From Streptomyces griseus (GTDB lineage Bacteria; Actinomycetota; Actinomycetes; Streptomycetales; Streptomycetaceae), in NCBI RefSeq assembly GCF_900460065.1, contig NZ_UAVD01000047.1:62001-126000 (forward strand): a stretch of DNA of 64,000 bases, written 5' to 3'. Of the stretch, positions 33,044 through 42,174 are shown piece by piece. Position numbers and translations under genes: made by a program. The stretch's first letter is position 1, and each line of letters begins with the position of its first letter. Below the pieces are notes generated by a model. That model worked only from the letters and a program-made list of their open reading frames with translations, did not search any database and had not been told where the DNA came from.

Positions 33044-33233
33044 GGTGTTGCCTCCGGCTCTTCAACGCAGGACGGCGGACCGCGCCGGTACCGGCCGGGG
33101 CCGGGAGCGGGGCGGTCCGCTCGGAAGGTTGGTTCGCGTGGGTGCCGGCCGGTTTCCGTCCGGTCGGCGGCGCTCCCCCGGCTGCCGGCGGTGAGAGGCC
33201 GGTACCACGGTGCGGGAGGCGGGCAGACCGGCG

Positions 33234-33263
33234 ATTGTAGCCACAGGGCGGGGCGCGGTCGAA
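33234..33263 (-). promoter_or_regulatory. Promoter of the HelD-like gene
   Basis: On the minus strand, TTCGAC (33258-33263), an 18-bp spacer and TACAAT (33234-33239), a near-consensus -10. The predicted leader of about 190 nt (33044-33227) contains no gene. The rest of the 372-bp gap, up to 33415, shows nothing else I can name. Confidence 0.6.
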
Positions 33264-33415
33264 ACGGTTTACGGGCTCCGCCGGAGGGCTCGGTACCCGG
33301 GGTACCCGTAGGGGACGCCGCGCCCCGGCATGGCACCGCAGGGCTACCCGCCCGGCCCCGGGGTTCCGTCTGCGGGCCGACGCGCCCGAACGGGTGACGG
33401 GAGCACCATGGACAC

Positions 33416-33607
33416 ATGAGCACAGCCACTCTGAACCCACGCAGGACCGGTCCCGCGCACGGCGCGACGGCGGCCACCGGTCACCACCGACCCCACCGCG
33501 TCGGCGACGCGGTGCGCGCCGTGAAGGTGTTCGTCACGGCGGCGTTCGGCGTCGTCGTCCTCGGGGAGTACGCGGAGGAGGCGGGCGTCGCCGGCCGGGG
33601 CCGCTGA
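33416..33607 (+). CDS. Small conserved protein, unknown function
   Basis: A possible 63-residue protein in the gap between the HelD-like and XPB genes. Its second half, VRAVKVFVTAAFGVVVLGEY, is a hydrophobic helix with basic residues before it, so it may be membrane-associated; the first 30 residues are low-complexity. I recall similar short proteins next to XPB helicase genes in Streptomyces, which is the main reason to keep it. The ATG has only a distant GGGAG. It converges on the XPB gene, with 17 bp between stops. Confidence 0.55.
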   Translation: MSTATLNPRRTGPAHGATAATGHHRPHRVGDAVRAVKVFVTAAFGVVVLGEYAEEAGVAGRGR

Positions 33608-33624
33608 CCGCCCGCCTCCCGGGC

Positions 33625-35268
33625 TCAGCCCTCGGCGAGCAGCTCGTCCGCGTCGACGATGCGGTACGCGTACCCCTGCTCGGCCAGGAACCGCTGGCGG
33701 TGCGCCGCGAAGTCCTGGTCGATGGTGTCGCGGGCGACGACCGAGTAGAACCGGGCCTCGTGCCCGTCGGCCTTCGGCCGCAGGACCCGGCCCAGACGCT
33801 GGGCCTCCTCCTGGCGTGACCCGAAGGTCCCGGAGACCTGGATGGCGACGGTCGCCTCGGGCAGGTCGATGGAGAAGTTGGCGACCTTGGAGACGACGAG
33901 GACGCTGATCTCCCCGTTCCGGAACGCGTCGAAGAGCTTCTCGCGCTGGGCGTTGCTGGTCTCGCCCTTGATCACCGGCGCGTCCAGGTGTTCTCCCAGC
34001 TCGTCGAGTTGGTCGATGTACTGCCCGATGACCAGGGTCTGCTCCCCCCGGTGCTTGCGCACCAGCGCCTCGGTCACCTTCCGCTTGGTGGCGGTGGTGG
34101 CGCAGAACCGGTACTTCTCCTCCGTCTCGGCGGTCGCGTAGGCGAGCCGCTCGGAGTCGGTGAGGTTGACCCGGACCTCGACGCAGTCGGCGGGCGCGAT
34201 GTAGCCCTGCGCCTCGATCTCCTTCCACGGGGCGTCGAACCGCTTGGGCCCGATGAGCGAGAACACGTCCGACTCCCGCCCGTCCTCCCGCACCAGCGTC
34301 GCCGTGAGACCCAGCCGCCGCCGGGCCTGGAGGTCGGCGGTGAACTTGAAGACGGGCGCGGGCAGCAGGTGCACCTCGTCGTAGACGACGAGCCCCCAGT
34401 CGCGGGAGTCGAACAGCTCCAGGTGCGGGTAGACGCCCTTGCGCCGGGTGGTCAGCACCTGGTAGGTGGCGATGGTGACCGGACGGATCTCCTTCCGCGT
34501 CCCGCTGTACTCGCCGATCTCGTCCTCGGTCAGCGAGGTCCGCTTCACCAGCTCGTGCTTCCACTGCCGGGCGGAGACGGTGTTGGTGACGAGGATGAGC
34601 GTGGTGGCCTTGGCCTCGGCCATGGCACCGGCGCCCACGAGGGTCTTCCCGGCCCCGCAGGGCAGCACGACGACGCCCGACCCGCCGTGCCAGAACCCAT
34701 CCACGGCCTGCTTCTGGTACGGCCGCAGCGCCCAGCCGTCCTCGGCCAGCTCGATCGGATGGGCCTCGCCGTCGACGTATCCGGCGAGGTCCTCGGCGGG
34801 CCACCCCAGCTTGAGCAGGGTCTGCTTGACCTGCCCCCGCTCGGAGGGGTGCACGGCCACGGTGTCCGGGTCGATCCGGGCCCCGACCAGCGGCTGGACC
34901 TTCTTCGACCGGAGGATCTCCTCCAGCACGGGCCGGTCGGTGGTGGTGAGCACGAGCCCGTGCACCGGATGCTTGGACAGGGTGAGCCGCCCGTACCGCG
35001 CCATCGTCTCGGCGATGTCGACCAGGAGCGCGTGCGGCACGGGGTACCGGGAGTACTCGACGAGCGCGTCGACGACCTGCTCGGCGTCGTGCCCGGCGGC
35101 ACGTGCGTTCCACAGCCCGAGCGGGGTGACCCGGTAGGTGTGGATGTGCTCGGGCGCACGCTCCAGCTCCGCGAACGGCGCGATGGCACGACGGCAGGCG
35201 TCCGCCAGGTCGTGGTCGACTTCGAGGAGCAGCGTCTTGTCGCTCTGGACGATGAGGGGTCCGCTCAC
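33625..35268 (-). CDS. XPB/Ssl2-type DNA helicase
   Basis: A superfamily 2 helicase of 547 residues homologous to the eukaryotic repair/transcription helicase XPB. The N-terminal ~175 residues form the damage-recognition-like region (HIHTYRVTPLGLWNARAAG). Walker A is PCGAGKT (203-209), the DEAD-box variant reads VVYDEVHLLPAP, followed by LGLTATLVREDGRE, and motif VI is QRLGRVLRP. The RED motif expected in XPB is visible in REDGRE. It starts at GTG 35268. Bacterial XPB often occurs with the nuclease Bax1, which is absent here. Two genes on lies a protein with an XPB-like N-terminal domain but no motor. Confidence 0.93.
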   Translation of the reverse strand: MSGPLIVQSDKTLLLEVDHDLADACRRAIAPFAELERAPEHIHTYRVTPLGLWNARAAGHDAEQVVDALVEYSRYPVPHALLVDIAETMARYGRLTLSKHPVHGLVLTTTDRPVLEEILRSKKVQPLVGARIDPDTVAVHPSERGQVKQTLLKLGWPAEDLAGYVDGEAHPIELAEDGWALRPYQKQAVDGFWHGGSGVVVLPCGAGKTLVGAGAMAEAKATTLILVTNTVSARQWKHELVKRTSLTEDEIGEYSGTRKEIRPVTIATYQVLTTRRKGVYPHLELFDSRDWGLVVYDEVHLLPAPVFKFTADLQARRRLGLTATLVREDGRESDVFSLIGPKRFDAPWKEIEAQGYIAPADCVEVRVNLTDSERLAYATAETEEKYRFCATTATKRKVTEALVRKHRGEQTLVIGQYIDQLDELGEHLDAPVIKGETSNAQREKLFDAFRNGEISVLVVSKVANFSIDLPEATVAIQVSGTFGSRQEEAQRLGRVLRPKADGHEARFYSVVARDTIDQDFAAHRQRFLAEQGYAYRIVDADELLAEG

Positions 35269-35358
35269 GCGCTTCGGCCCTTTCTGCGGGGTGCGGCCAC
35301 GGACGCGGCCAAACGTCCAGTGTGCCGCATCGCGGGGCGGGGCGGGGTGGGTGCGCGG

Positions 35359-36138
35359 TCAGCCCCTGGCCCGGGGCCTGCGCTGCGGCCCGAAGCGGAC
35401 CGGGACGCCCGGGGAGTACAGCACGCTCATCGGCTCCCCGGCGGGTGCGGGCAGCCCGCCCGCCGCCACCAGGTCCTCGTCGCACTCCAGCAGGTCCGCC
35501 CGGTGCAGCGGCCAGCGGGGGTGGACGTTCGGCAGATACGCGGTCCGCCCGAGGAACGAGCTGTGCAGGGCCCACCGGGCGGTGAGGAAGTGCTCCAGGG
35601 GCGTCGGCCGTTCGATCGCCTCCCCGGTGCGCAGCACGATCCGGCTGCGCGCACCGCGCGGGCCGGGCCACCGCCGGGTGCTCGTGTACGTGAGGGTGTC
35701 GCCGGACCGTTCGACGCCCATCCGGGACCACACGTACGGCAGCCGGAACGCGGCCCGCGCCACGAGGACGGGGACGAGCCGCGAGGCGTCGAGGGACCGG
35801 AAGACGACCGCGCGCCGCCCCTGTCCGTCCACGGAGTACAGCCGGACGTTGGTCTCCGGGAAGGTCCCGAGATAGGGGATCCCCGGCAGCCCGAGCCCAC
35901 CCACCCGGTACATCCGGAACGCCACGAGCCCCACGTGGGCCGCCCCGTCGAACGTATCGGGCACCGTGCCCGGCGGCAGCAGCGGCGCGACGTCCGCCGG
36001 GTCGACGGCCCAGTGCAGGAACGCCAGGTCCAGCCAGGACTGGGTGAGCAGCGGGGGCATCGAAGCGGCGGGCGGGTGGGGGGAGACGGGCTCGGGGGAC
36101 ACCGGCTTCGGCTCGGGGGCGCGGGCGGCGAAGGACAT
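35359..36138 (-). CDS. DUF2071 (YqjF-like) protein
   Basis: A cytosolic 259-residue protein. After a ~25-residue Pro-rich leader comes the DUF2071 pattern: LTQSWLDLAFLHWAVDPADV, LLPPGTVPDTFDG, VGLVAFRM and the GIPYLGTFPETNVRLYS block. The C-terminal half continues with FLTARWALHSS. Family members have an acetoacetate-decarboxylase-like fold, and the activity is unknown. It lies between the two helicase-related genes on the same strand, about 90 bp from XPB and 122 bp from the other. That suggests loose co-expression at most. Confidence 0.88.
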   Translation of the reverse strand: MSFAARAPEPKPVSPEPVSPHPPAASMPPLLTQSWLDLAFLHWAVDPADVAPLLPPGTVPDTFDGAAHVGLVAFRMYRVGGLGLPGIPYLGTFPETNVRLYSVDGQGRRAVVFRSLDASRLVPVLVARAAFRLPYVWSRMGVERSGDTLTYTSTRRWPGPRGARSRIVLRTGEAIERPTPLEHFLTARWALHSSFLGRTAYLPNVHPRWPLHRADLLECDEDLVAAGGLPAPAGEPMSVLYSPGVPVRFGPQRRPRARG

Positions 36139-36260
36139 GCCCGCAGCATTCCAGACCGCGCCGTCACAGACGGCCCGCACGGGAGACCGACGGGCCCGCC
36201 CGGCGGCGGAGGCCCTGCGCCCGGCGATCTCCCGGCCGGGCGGCGCAGCGGAAGGCGGCC

Positions 36261-38723
36261 CTACCCTTTCCCGTCCTCCGCCAGCTCCGCCACGCCCGTG
36301 ATCCGGTGCAGCGGGTAGGTGCGGACCTCGTCGGCGGTGTGGTCGTACGCCGTGACGAAGCCGCCCTCCACGCGGACCGGGGCGATCACGCGCTGGCTCG
36401 CCGCGCCGTCCGCGTTGACGTAGCCGATCCAGACCGTCGAGCCCGTCATCGCGGCCGCCTGGACGGTGGCCAGGGTCTCGGCGGGGGTGGTGCGGGGGAG
36501 GGCGCCCGAGGGGGTGGTGGACGACGGGCCGTCGGACGGGTCCTTGCGGACCGCCGTGGCGGCCGTGTCGCCCGCGCGGATGGCCCGGACCGCCGCCCCG
36601 AGCAGGGTGTCGTCCGGGACCGGCGGGCCTTCGGGGACCGGGACCGGGGGCGTGCGGGGCGGGGTGCGGCGGGCGCCGGCGCGGGTGATCAGGACGTCGC
36701 CCTCGGCGGATTCGGCGGCCGGGGCGTAGCCCATGTCGCGCAGGGCTTCCAGGAGGGAGCCGGGGTCGGCCTGGGAGGCCAGGACCGTGGGGGCCAGGCG
36801 GCGCAGGCGCAGTCCCGTGGAGCGCCGGTCGGCCAGGATCTCGTTGAGGACCGCCTCGTCGTCGCAGCGCACGTACGCGGACGCCGCCCCGATCCGCAGG
36901 TGGCCGTGGCGGCGGGCCACGTCGTCGATCAGGTAGCTCAGGGGCTGCGGCACCGGCGTGCGGCTGTGCGCGGCCAGGAACGCGTGCAGGTCGGCCGCCG
37001 CCTGCCCGGCGTCCAGGGCGCGGCGCACCGAGCCGGGCGTGAAGCGGTACACCGTCGCGCCGCCCTTCGACTCCACGTCGGCCAGGACGGAGAGCGTGTC
37101 CGCCAGCGGGCGTTCCAGGGGGCCCGGGGCCACCGCCGTCAGGTCCGCCTGGAGCAGGACGTGGTCCAGGGGGTCGGGGAGGAGGGGAGCCAGGCGGGCC
37201 GCCGCCGTCCCCTCGCCCTCGTCGAGCAGCGCGCGGGCCTGCGCGGAGAGCGCGCCCCGGCCCGTGATGCCCAGCAGCTCCGCCTCGTTGAGCGTCCACA
37301 GGGCCAGGCGGGAGCGGAGGTCCGCGCTCTCCGCGGCCGGAGCCGCGCCGCGCAACGGGCGTTCCCAGCGCAGCCGTCGCAGCAGCGACTCGGTCTCCGG
37401 GGCGGTGCCCGGCGGGAGTTCGGCGAACAGGGCCAGGACCCGGCGGCGTACGTCGGGGGCGGCCGAGCGGTCCAGCTCCGGGCCGAGCGCGGACAGGGCC
37501 CGGCCCTTGGCGTCCTGGCCGCCGACCAGGCCCGGGGTGCGGGTGGCGGCGAGCCAGGCGGTGGCCAGATGGGTCCAGCGGTCCTCGGCGGACAGGTCGA
37601 GCCACTCGTCGGACGCGGGCGTCGGCGCGTACCGTTCGTCGGTCTCCCCGTCGGAGGCCAGCAGCCCCGCCCCGTAGGCCAGTTCGATCCAGAACGCGGC
37701 GATCGGCTCGGAGACGTCCAGCGCGGTCGCGGCGCGCTTCAGCTCGCGCACGCTCAGGCCGCCCGCGCGCAGGATCGCGGGGCCGCCCCCGTTCCAGAGC
37801 TTCAGCAGCTCCTCGACCGTGGACAGCGCCGTGAACGCCTGCCCGGCCGCCGCCCTGTCCACAGCCTGTGGATCGCGTTCGGCCGCCGCCGGGACGACCG
37901 GGGGGACCGGTTCCGGCACGCGGTGCGCGCGCCCGGCCCGGAGATGGAGCGCCGCCTCGCGCGGCAGGACCACCGTCCGCGTCGACACCGGCAGCAACAG
38001 GCCCCGGTCGCGCAGCCACTTCACCGGAGGCGTCGGGTTGGGCGTGACCTCCCCGTACGGCGGGCCCCACACCAGCCGGTCCAGCACCGACAGCGCCTCC
38101 ACCGGGGCGGTGTCCAGCAGCTCCGCCATCCGCGTCCGGTCCGTGAACAGGGCGGACAGCGCGGCCACCGCCGAGACCGGGTCGTGCGTCGCCGGCAGTC
38201 CCGTCGCCGCCAGGATCTCCTGGAGGCGGCCCGGCGACATGCCCGCCGTCGCCTCGGCGACCGTGGGGCCCAGGCCCGTCGGCGAGGGGTGCTGCGGGGA
38301 CGGGGCCAGCAGTTCGCGGGCGGTGCGCACCAGCCGCAGCCGGTCGTCCTCGCCCCAGACCAGGGCCTGTTCGCGCAGGGTCGCGAGCGCGCCCGGCAGC
38401 GCGGCGGTGACCGCCGCACCCGCGTCGTCGCGCTGGTCTCCGTCGTCCAGGCCGTCGCCCGTGAGCAGGGAGAGCAGCGTGTCGTACGGGGCCGGGTCCG
38501 GGGCCACCGCCAGCGCCTCGGCGGTCTGCAACGCGAACCGGTCCAGGTGTTCCAGCGCGCGGACGACGGACGCCCGGGTGCCGGCCCGGGTGGCGAGCTG
38601 GGTGATGTCGTTCGGCACCGGGTTGAGGAGGTCGGGGCGGGCGCGCAGCAGCCCGGCCAGCGATTCGTCGCCCCGGGCGCGCAGGGCTTCGGCGAGCGTG
38701 CGCGGTGGTGTGGTCGTCCCCAT
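36261..38723 (-). CDS. Helicase-associated domain protein without motor
   Basis: A soluble 820-residue protein. I see no Walker A or DExx motif, so it is not a helicase itself. The C-terminal third (~600-820) includes YRFTPGSVRRALDAG, YLIDDVARRHGHLRIG and RCDDEAVLNEILADRR, the helicase C-terminal-like (XPB/Ssl2 N-terminal-like) domain. A final WYL-like strand set (STVWIGYVNADG to YPLHRITGVAEL) follows. The first ~500 residues are helical repeats with winged-helix-like pieces (LSVRELKRAATALDVSEPIAAF). It is encoded in the same direction as, and close to, the XPB helicase, so a partner or regulator of that enzyme is a reasonable guess. Function is not established. Confidence 0.85.
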   Translation of the reverse strand: MGTTTPPRTLAEALRARGDESLAGLLRARPDLLNPVPNDITQLATRAGTRASVVRALEHLDRFALQTAEALAVAPDPAPYDTLLSLLTGDGLDDGDQRDDAGAAVTAALPGALATLREQALVWGEDDRLRLVRTARELLAPSPQHPSPTGLGPTVAEATAGMSPGRLQEILAATGLPATHDPVSAVAALSALFTDRTRMAELLDTAPVEALSVLDRLVWGPPYGEVTPNPTPPVKWLRDRGLLLPVSTRTVVLPREAALHLRAGRAHRVPEPVPPVVPAAAERDPQAVDRAAAGQAFTALSTVEELLKLWNGGGPAILRAGGLSVRELKRAATALDVSEPIAAFWIELAYGAGLLASDGETDERYAPTPASDEWLDLSAEDRWTHLATAWLAATRTPGLVGGQDAKGRALSALGPELDRSAAPDVRRRVLALFAELPPGTAPETESLLRRLRWERPLRGAAPAAESADLRSRLALWTLNEAELLGITGRGALSAQARALLDEGEGTAAARLAPLLPDPLDHVLLQADLTAVAPGPLERPLADTLSVLADVESKGGATVYRFTPGSVRRALDAGQAAADLHAFLAAHSRTPVPQPLSYLIDDVARRHGHLRIGAASAYVRCDDEAVLNEILADRRSTGLRLRRLAPTVLASQADPGSLLEALRDMGYAPAAESAEGDVLITRAGARRTPPRTPPVPVPEGPPVPDDTLLGAAVRAIRAGDTAATAVRKDPSDGPSSTTPSGALPRTTPAETLATVQAAAMTGSTVWIGYVNADGAASQRVIAPVRVEGGFVTAYDHTADEVRTYPLHRITGVAELAEDGKG

Positions 38724-38730
38724 CCGTCCC

Positions 38731-38755
38731 ACGGTAGCCGCTGGAACGCTACCGT
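38731..38755. promoter_or_regulatory. Inverted repeat in a 63-bp divergent intergenic gap
   Basis: ACGGTAGC (38731-38738) and GCTACCGT (38748-38755), 9 bp apart, lie between divergent starts at 38723 and 38787. The position suggests an operator or overlapping promoters. No regulator is identified. Confidence 0.45.
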
Positions 38756-38786
38756 CGGGGCAGGGCCGGTAGAGGGGATGCACCGC

Positions 38787-40142
38787 GTGGGGATCGAGAG
38801 TGACCAGCTCGTCTACGACTACCTGAGCCGGGTCGGCGACCTGGCTCAGCAGCAACAGCTGTCGTCGGGCGCCCGGATGCGCCTGGTTTCGACCTTGCGG
38901 GGCGAGATCGACCGGCAGCGCGGCAGGGAGGGCGCGGACTCCCCGGCGACCGTGCGGCGCATCATCGGCAGGCTGGGCAGCCCGGACGAACTGGTCGCCG
39001 CGGCGGCGGAGTCGGCCGACGGCACGGTCACCCTGCCCACCGCGGGGGGCGGGGCGGAAGGCGGCGAGCAGCAGCGGCGGGCCTCCCTCCCCCGCCCCCG
39101 GGGCGGCCTCCTCCGCAAGGAGCCGAAGGAACCGAAGGAGCCGCGTGGGCCGAAGGGGTCCGCTCCGGAGGCGGGGGACGGCCGGGCCGCGAAGCCCTTC
39201 GGAAGGCCGAAAGCCGGTTTCGGGTGGGGCGCGTCGCGCCGCGGCCCCGAGGGCGGCGCCGGCGGCGCTCCGGACGACGGTGCCGACCGGGCGCCCGGCG
39301 GTGCCTCCGACCCGGCTTCCGGCCGGTCGGCCGGCGCGAGGTCCGCCGCCGTGCCCCGTCCGGCTCCCGCCCCCGACGACCAGGACGCGGCCGACGGCGT
39401 CCCGGCCCGCGACTGGCCCGATCCCTCCGCCCCGCACATGCTCGGCCAGTACCAGCAGGGGGACCCGGACGCGACCGACTGGTGGCGCCTGGAGCCGGGC
39501 CCCTTCGACGAGGGCACCGCCGTGCCCGGGTTCTTCGGCGGCATCGAGGCGCCGGAGCTGCTCGGAAGGCGGCCCCGGCCCGTCGAGAAGGACGGGCAGG
39601 ACGGGCCGGCCCCGCAGGGCGGGAAGGACGCGCCGGGCAGGGCCGAGGACGCGGCGGGCAGGGCCGGGAAGGCCGGGGCCGCGGAGGAGACCGGGGCCGG
39701 GACCGCCGCGCGACGCCGCGCCCTGCGCCTCCTGAAGCTCCGCCGCCGCAAGGCCGCCGCGGTGATCGTCGAGCCCGGGGCCGCCGTCCCCGGCCCCCGC
39801 GGCGGCTTCGCCCACCCGCTGCTGCTCCTGGCCGCCGTGCTGCTCGTCGCCGGTGTGGTCACCGGTTCCTGGCTGCCGCTGGCGGGCGGCTGGCTGATCG
39901 CGTACAGCTCGCGCACCCTCTCCCGTACGGAGGCGAAGTGGGCGGCGCTCGGTCTGCCGGGCGTGGTGGCGGCCGGGGCCCTCGTGTGGGTGTGGGGCCG
40001 GATGGAGGGGCGCTGGGGCGAGCCGATCCGCGAGGGCGCGATGCGGGACGTCCTGCTGGACGCCTGGCCGGTGGTCGTCCGCGTCGCCGCCGTGGCCTCG
40101 GCGCTCTACCTGGTCTGGCGGGCGCGGCGGCGGGCCGGCTGA
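38787..40142 (+). CDS. HAAS-like membrane protein, unknown function
   Basis: A 451-residue protein. I prefer the GTG at 38787 (MGIESDQLVYDYLSRVGDLA), which has AGAGGGG 9 nt upstream, over an ATG three codons earlier that abuts it. Residues 1-75 resemble the HAAS signalling domain (MRLVSTLRGEIDRQR, then RIIGRLGSPDELVAAAAE). Residues ~80-335 are low-complexity and charged. A cluster of about three to four membrane helices follows (HPLLLLAAVLLVAGVVTGSW, LPGVVAAGALVWVWG, VVRVAAVASALYLVW). HAAS proteins usually accompany PadR regulators; none is here. The N-terminal domain probably faces the cytosol. Divergent from the helicase-associated gene. Confidence 0.8.
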   Translation: MGIESDQLVYDYLSRVGDLAQQQQLSSGARMRLVSTLRGEIDRQRGREGADSPATVRRIIGRLGSPDELVAAAAESADGTVTLPTAGGGAEGGEQQRRASLPRPRGGLLRKEPKEPKEPRGPKGSAPEAGDGRAAKPFGRPKAGFGWGASRRGPEGGAGGAPDDGADRAPGGASDPASGRSAGARSAAVPRPAPAPDDQDAADGVPARDWPDPSAPHMLGQYQQGDPDATDWWRLEPGPFDEGTAVPGFFGGIEAPELLGRRPRPVEKDGQDGPAPQGGKDAPGRAEDAAGRAGKAGAAEETGAGTAARRRALRLLKLRRRKAAAVIVEPGAAVPGPRGGFAHPLLLLAAVLLVAGVVTGSWLPLAGGWLIAYSSRTLSRTEAKWAALGLPGVVAAGALVWVWGRMEGRWGEPIREGAMRDVLLDAWPVVVRVAAVASALYLVWRARRRAG

Positions 40143-40268
40143 CCGGGGCGCGGTCAGCCGGCCCGCCGGGCCGGGCCGGCCGGACGGGGTGCCGCGTGCG
40201 GCTGGACGGATTGCCGCGTGCGGCTCACGGGGTGCCGTGCCGGGCCCGTCCGCACGGCGCCGCGGCGG

Positions 40269-41273
40269 CTACTTCGTCATGAGGGTTTCGAACTCCTCCA
40301 GGATCTTGCCCGCGGCCGTGTAGCCGATGCCCGCGATCCACAGCCGGTCGTCGACCTTGAAGACCTTGTCGTTCCGGGCCGCCTTCAGCCCCTTCCACAG
40401 ACCGCTGTTCATCGTCTTCGTCGTCCCGGCCTTGCCCGGGTCGCCGTACGTCGACGTGAAGATGACGTCCGCGTCCGCGAGGTCGATCTTCTCGGGCGAC
40501 ACGTCGTACGAGAACCCGTCCTTCGCCTTGTCCGTGATCGCGGGGCGGCCGGTGCCGATGTCGGCGAGGAGTGAGCCGATGTAGTTCTGCTTGCCGTAGA
40601 TGCGGATCTCGGCGCCCTCGACGAAGCGGACGAAGTTGACGTCCGTCGCGGCGGCCTTCTCCTTGCCGCCGAGCGCCTCCGTCACCTTCGCCACCTGCGT
40701 GTCGTAGGTGGCGAGGACCTTCTTGGCCTCGGCCTGCTTGCCGAGGGCCTCCGCGTGCACCTGGAAGTTCTCCTTCCAGGCGCTGCCGGTCGCCTCCGTC
40801 ATCACGGTCGGGGCGATCTTGCTCAGCTCGTCGTAGCGCTCCCCGTCACGGACCTTGCTGGTGAGGATCAGGTCGGGCTCGAGCGCGGCGACGGACTCCA
40901 GACTGGCGTTGGCGATCTCGCCGACCGGGGTGATGTCCTTCGTCTCGCTCGCGGGGAGGTAGGAGGGGAAGGCGTCCTCGGACGCCGAGTGCGTCGCGCC
41001 GACCGGCCGGACGCCGAGGGTGATCGCGGAGTCCAGCTCGCCGGAGTCCAGGACGACGACCCGCTTCGGCGACGCGGGCACCTCGACCTTCCCGTTCGCG
41101 GTGTCCACGGTGCGCGTCTTCGCGGAGGAGCCGGAGGAGCCGGAGGAGTCCCCGGCGGGGGCCGGGTCCGACGAGCCGCACCCGGCGAGGGTGAGCGCGG
41201 CGGTCACGGCGAGGGAACCGGCGACGAGGGTGCGGCGGCGGTCGCGGAGCAGGGGGTGGAGGCGGGACGTCAT
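40269..41273 (-). CDS. Siderophore-binding lipoprotein (FecB/FhuD type)
   Basis: A 334-residue periplasmic-binding-type lipoprotein for iron-siderophore uptake. The signal ends in lipobox LAGC (Cys32), after RRRTLVAGSLAVTAALT, and a Ser-rich linker follows. The class III fold is shown by PKRVVVLDSGELDSAITLGV, SLESVAALEPDLIL and the long connecting helix. Its start is one nucleotide beyond the ATPase gene stop, so it is the last of four genes (permease, permease, ATPase, binding protein). The ligand is unknown; no siderophore synthesis genes are nearby. Confidence 0.92.
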   Translation of the reverse strand: MTSRLHPLLRDRRRTLVAGSLAVTAALTLAGCGSSDPAPAGDSSGSSGSSAKTRTVDTANGKVEVPASPKRVVVLDSGELDSAITLGVRPVGATHSASEDAFPSYLPASETKDITPVGEIANASLESVAALEPDLILTSKVRDGERYDELSKIAPTVMTEATGSAWKENFQVHAEALGKQAEAKKVLATYDTQVAKVTEALGGKEKAAATDVNFVRFVEGAEIRIYGKQNYIGSLLADIGTGRPAITDKAKDGFSYDVSPEKIDLADADVIFTSTYGDPGKAGTTKTMNSGLWKGLKAARNDKVFKVDDRLWIAGIGYTAAGKILEEFETLMTK

Positions 41274-41274
41274 G

Positions 41275-42174
41275 TCACGGACCTTTCTGGGAGGAGGAGC
41301 CCGACGGGGCCGGGGACGGAGACGGGGGCGAGGGGGACCAGGGGGCGCTCGGGACCACGAGCGGCGAACCCGTCACCGGGTCCGGGACGATCACCGCCTC
41401 CAGGCCGAAGACCTCGGCGACGAGTTCGGCGGTGACGACGTCCCCGGGCCGGCCCTCGGCGACGATCCGCCCCTCCTTCATGGCGACCAGGCGGTCCGCG
41501 TACCGGGCGGCCTGGTTGAGGTCGTGGAGCACGGTGACGACCGTACGGCCCCGGGTGCCGTCCTCGGCGGGGGACGCCAACTGGCGCACCAGGTCCAGGA
41601 CCTCCACCTGGTGCGCGATGTCGAGGTACGTCGTCGGCTCGTCGAGCAGCAGCAGGTCCGTCTCCTGGGCCAGCGCCATCGCGATCCACACCCGCTGGCG
41701 CTGACCGCCCGACAGCTCGTCCACCGACCGGTCGGCCAGCGCCGAGACGTCGGTACGGGCCATGGCGGCGGTCACCGCCCGCTCGTCCTCGTCCGACCAC
41801 TGCTGCCACCAGCTCTGGTGCGGCTGGCGCCCCCGCGCGACCAGGTCGGAGACGGTGATCGCCTCGGGGGCGACCGGGGTCTGCGGGAGCAGCCCGATGG
41901 ACCGGGCGATCCGCTTCGTGGGGATCCGCGCCAGCTCCTCGCCGTCCAGCAGGACCGCCCCGCCGCGCGGCTTCAGCAGCCGGCCGAGCGCCCGCAGGGT
42001 GGTGGACTTGCCGCACGCGTTCGGGCCGACGATGACGGTGACCTGCCCGTCGGGCACCGTGAGGTCCAGTTCGTGGACCACGGTGCGGTCCTCGTACGCG
42101 AGGGTCAGGGAGCTCGCGGCGAGCCTGCCGGTGTGCTGCGCGGTGCCGGAGCCGGTGCCGGTCGTCGTGCTCAT
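41275..42174 (-). CDS. Siderophore ABC transporter ATP-binding protein
   Basis: A 299-residue ABC ATPase of the FecE/FepC group. Walker A reads GPNACGKST, the signature LSGGQRQRVWIAMALAQ and Walker B LLLLDEPTTYLD, followed by the switch His in VLHDLNQAARYADR. The C-terminal ~30 residues are Ser/Pro-rich. Its ATG overlaps the stop of the upstream permease gene by 4 bp (ATGA). Unlike the sugar importer in this window, this transporter has its own ATPase. Confidence 0.94.
   Translation of the reverse strand: MSTTTGTGSGTAQHTGRLAASSLTLAYEDRTVVHELDLTVPDGQVTVIVGPNACGKSTTLRALGRLLKPRGGAVLLDGEELARIPTKRIARSIGLLPQTPVAPEAITVSDLVARGRQPHQSWWQQWSDEDERAVTAAMARTDVSALADRSVDELSGGQRQRVWIAMALAQETDLLLLDEPTTYLDIAHQVEVLDLVRQLASPAEDGTRGRTVVTVLHDLNQAARYADRLVAMKEGRIVAEGRPGDVVTAELVAEVFGLEAVIVPDPVTGSPLVVPSAPWSPSPPSPSPAPSGSSSQKGP

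Noticed and set aside
33044..33415. Rifamycin-associated element ahead of the HelD-like gene
   Set aside because: I could not find the expected inverted repeat, so HelR-type rifamycin control is not supported.
36306..40142. A 1278-codon plus-strand frame opposite the helicase-associated gene
   Set aside because: Only its 3' part (from 38787) has a conserved start, Shine-Dalgarno and membrane helices. The rest is an Arg/Gly-rich shadow.
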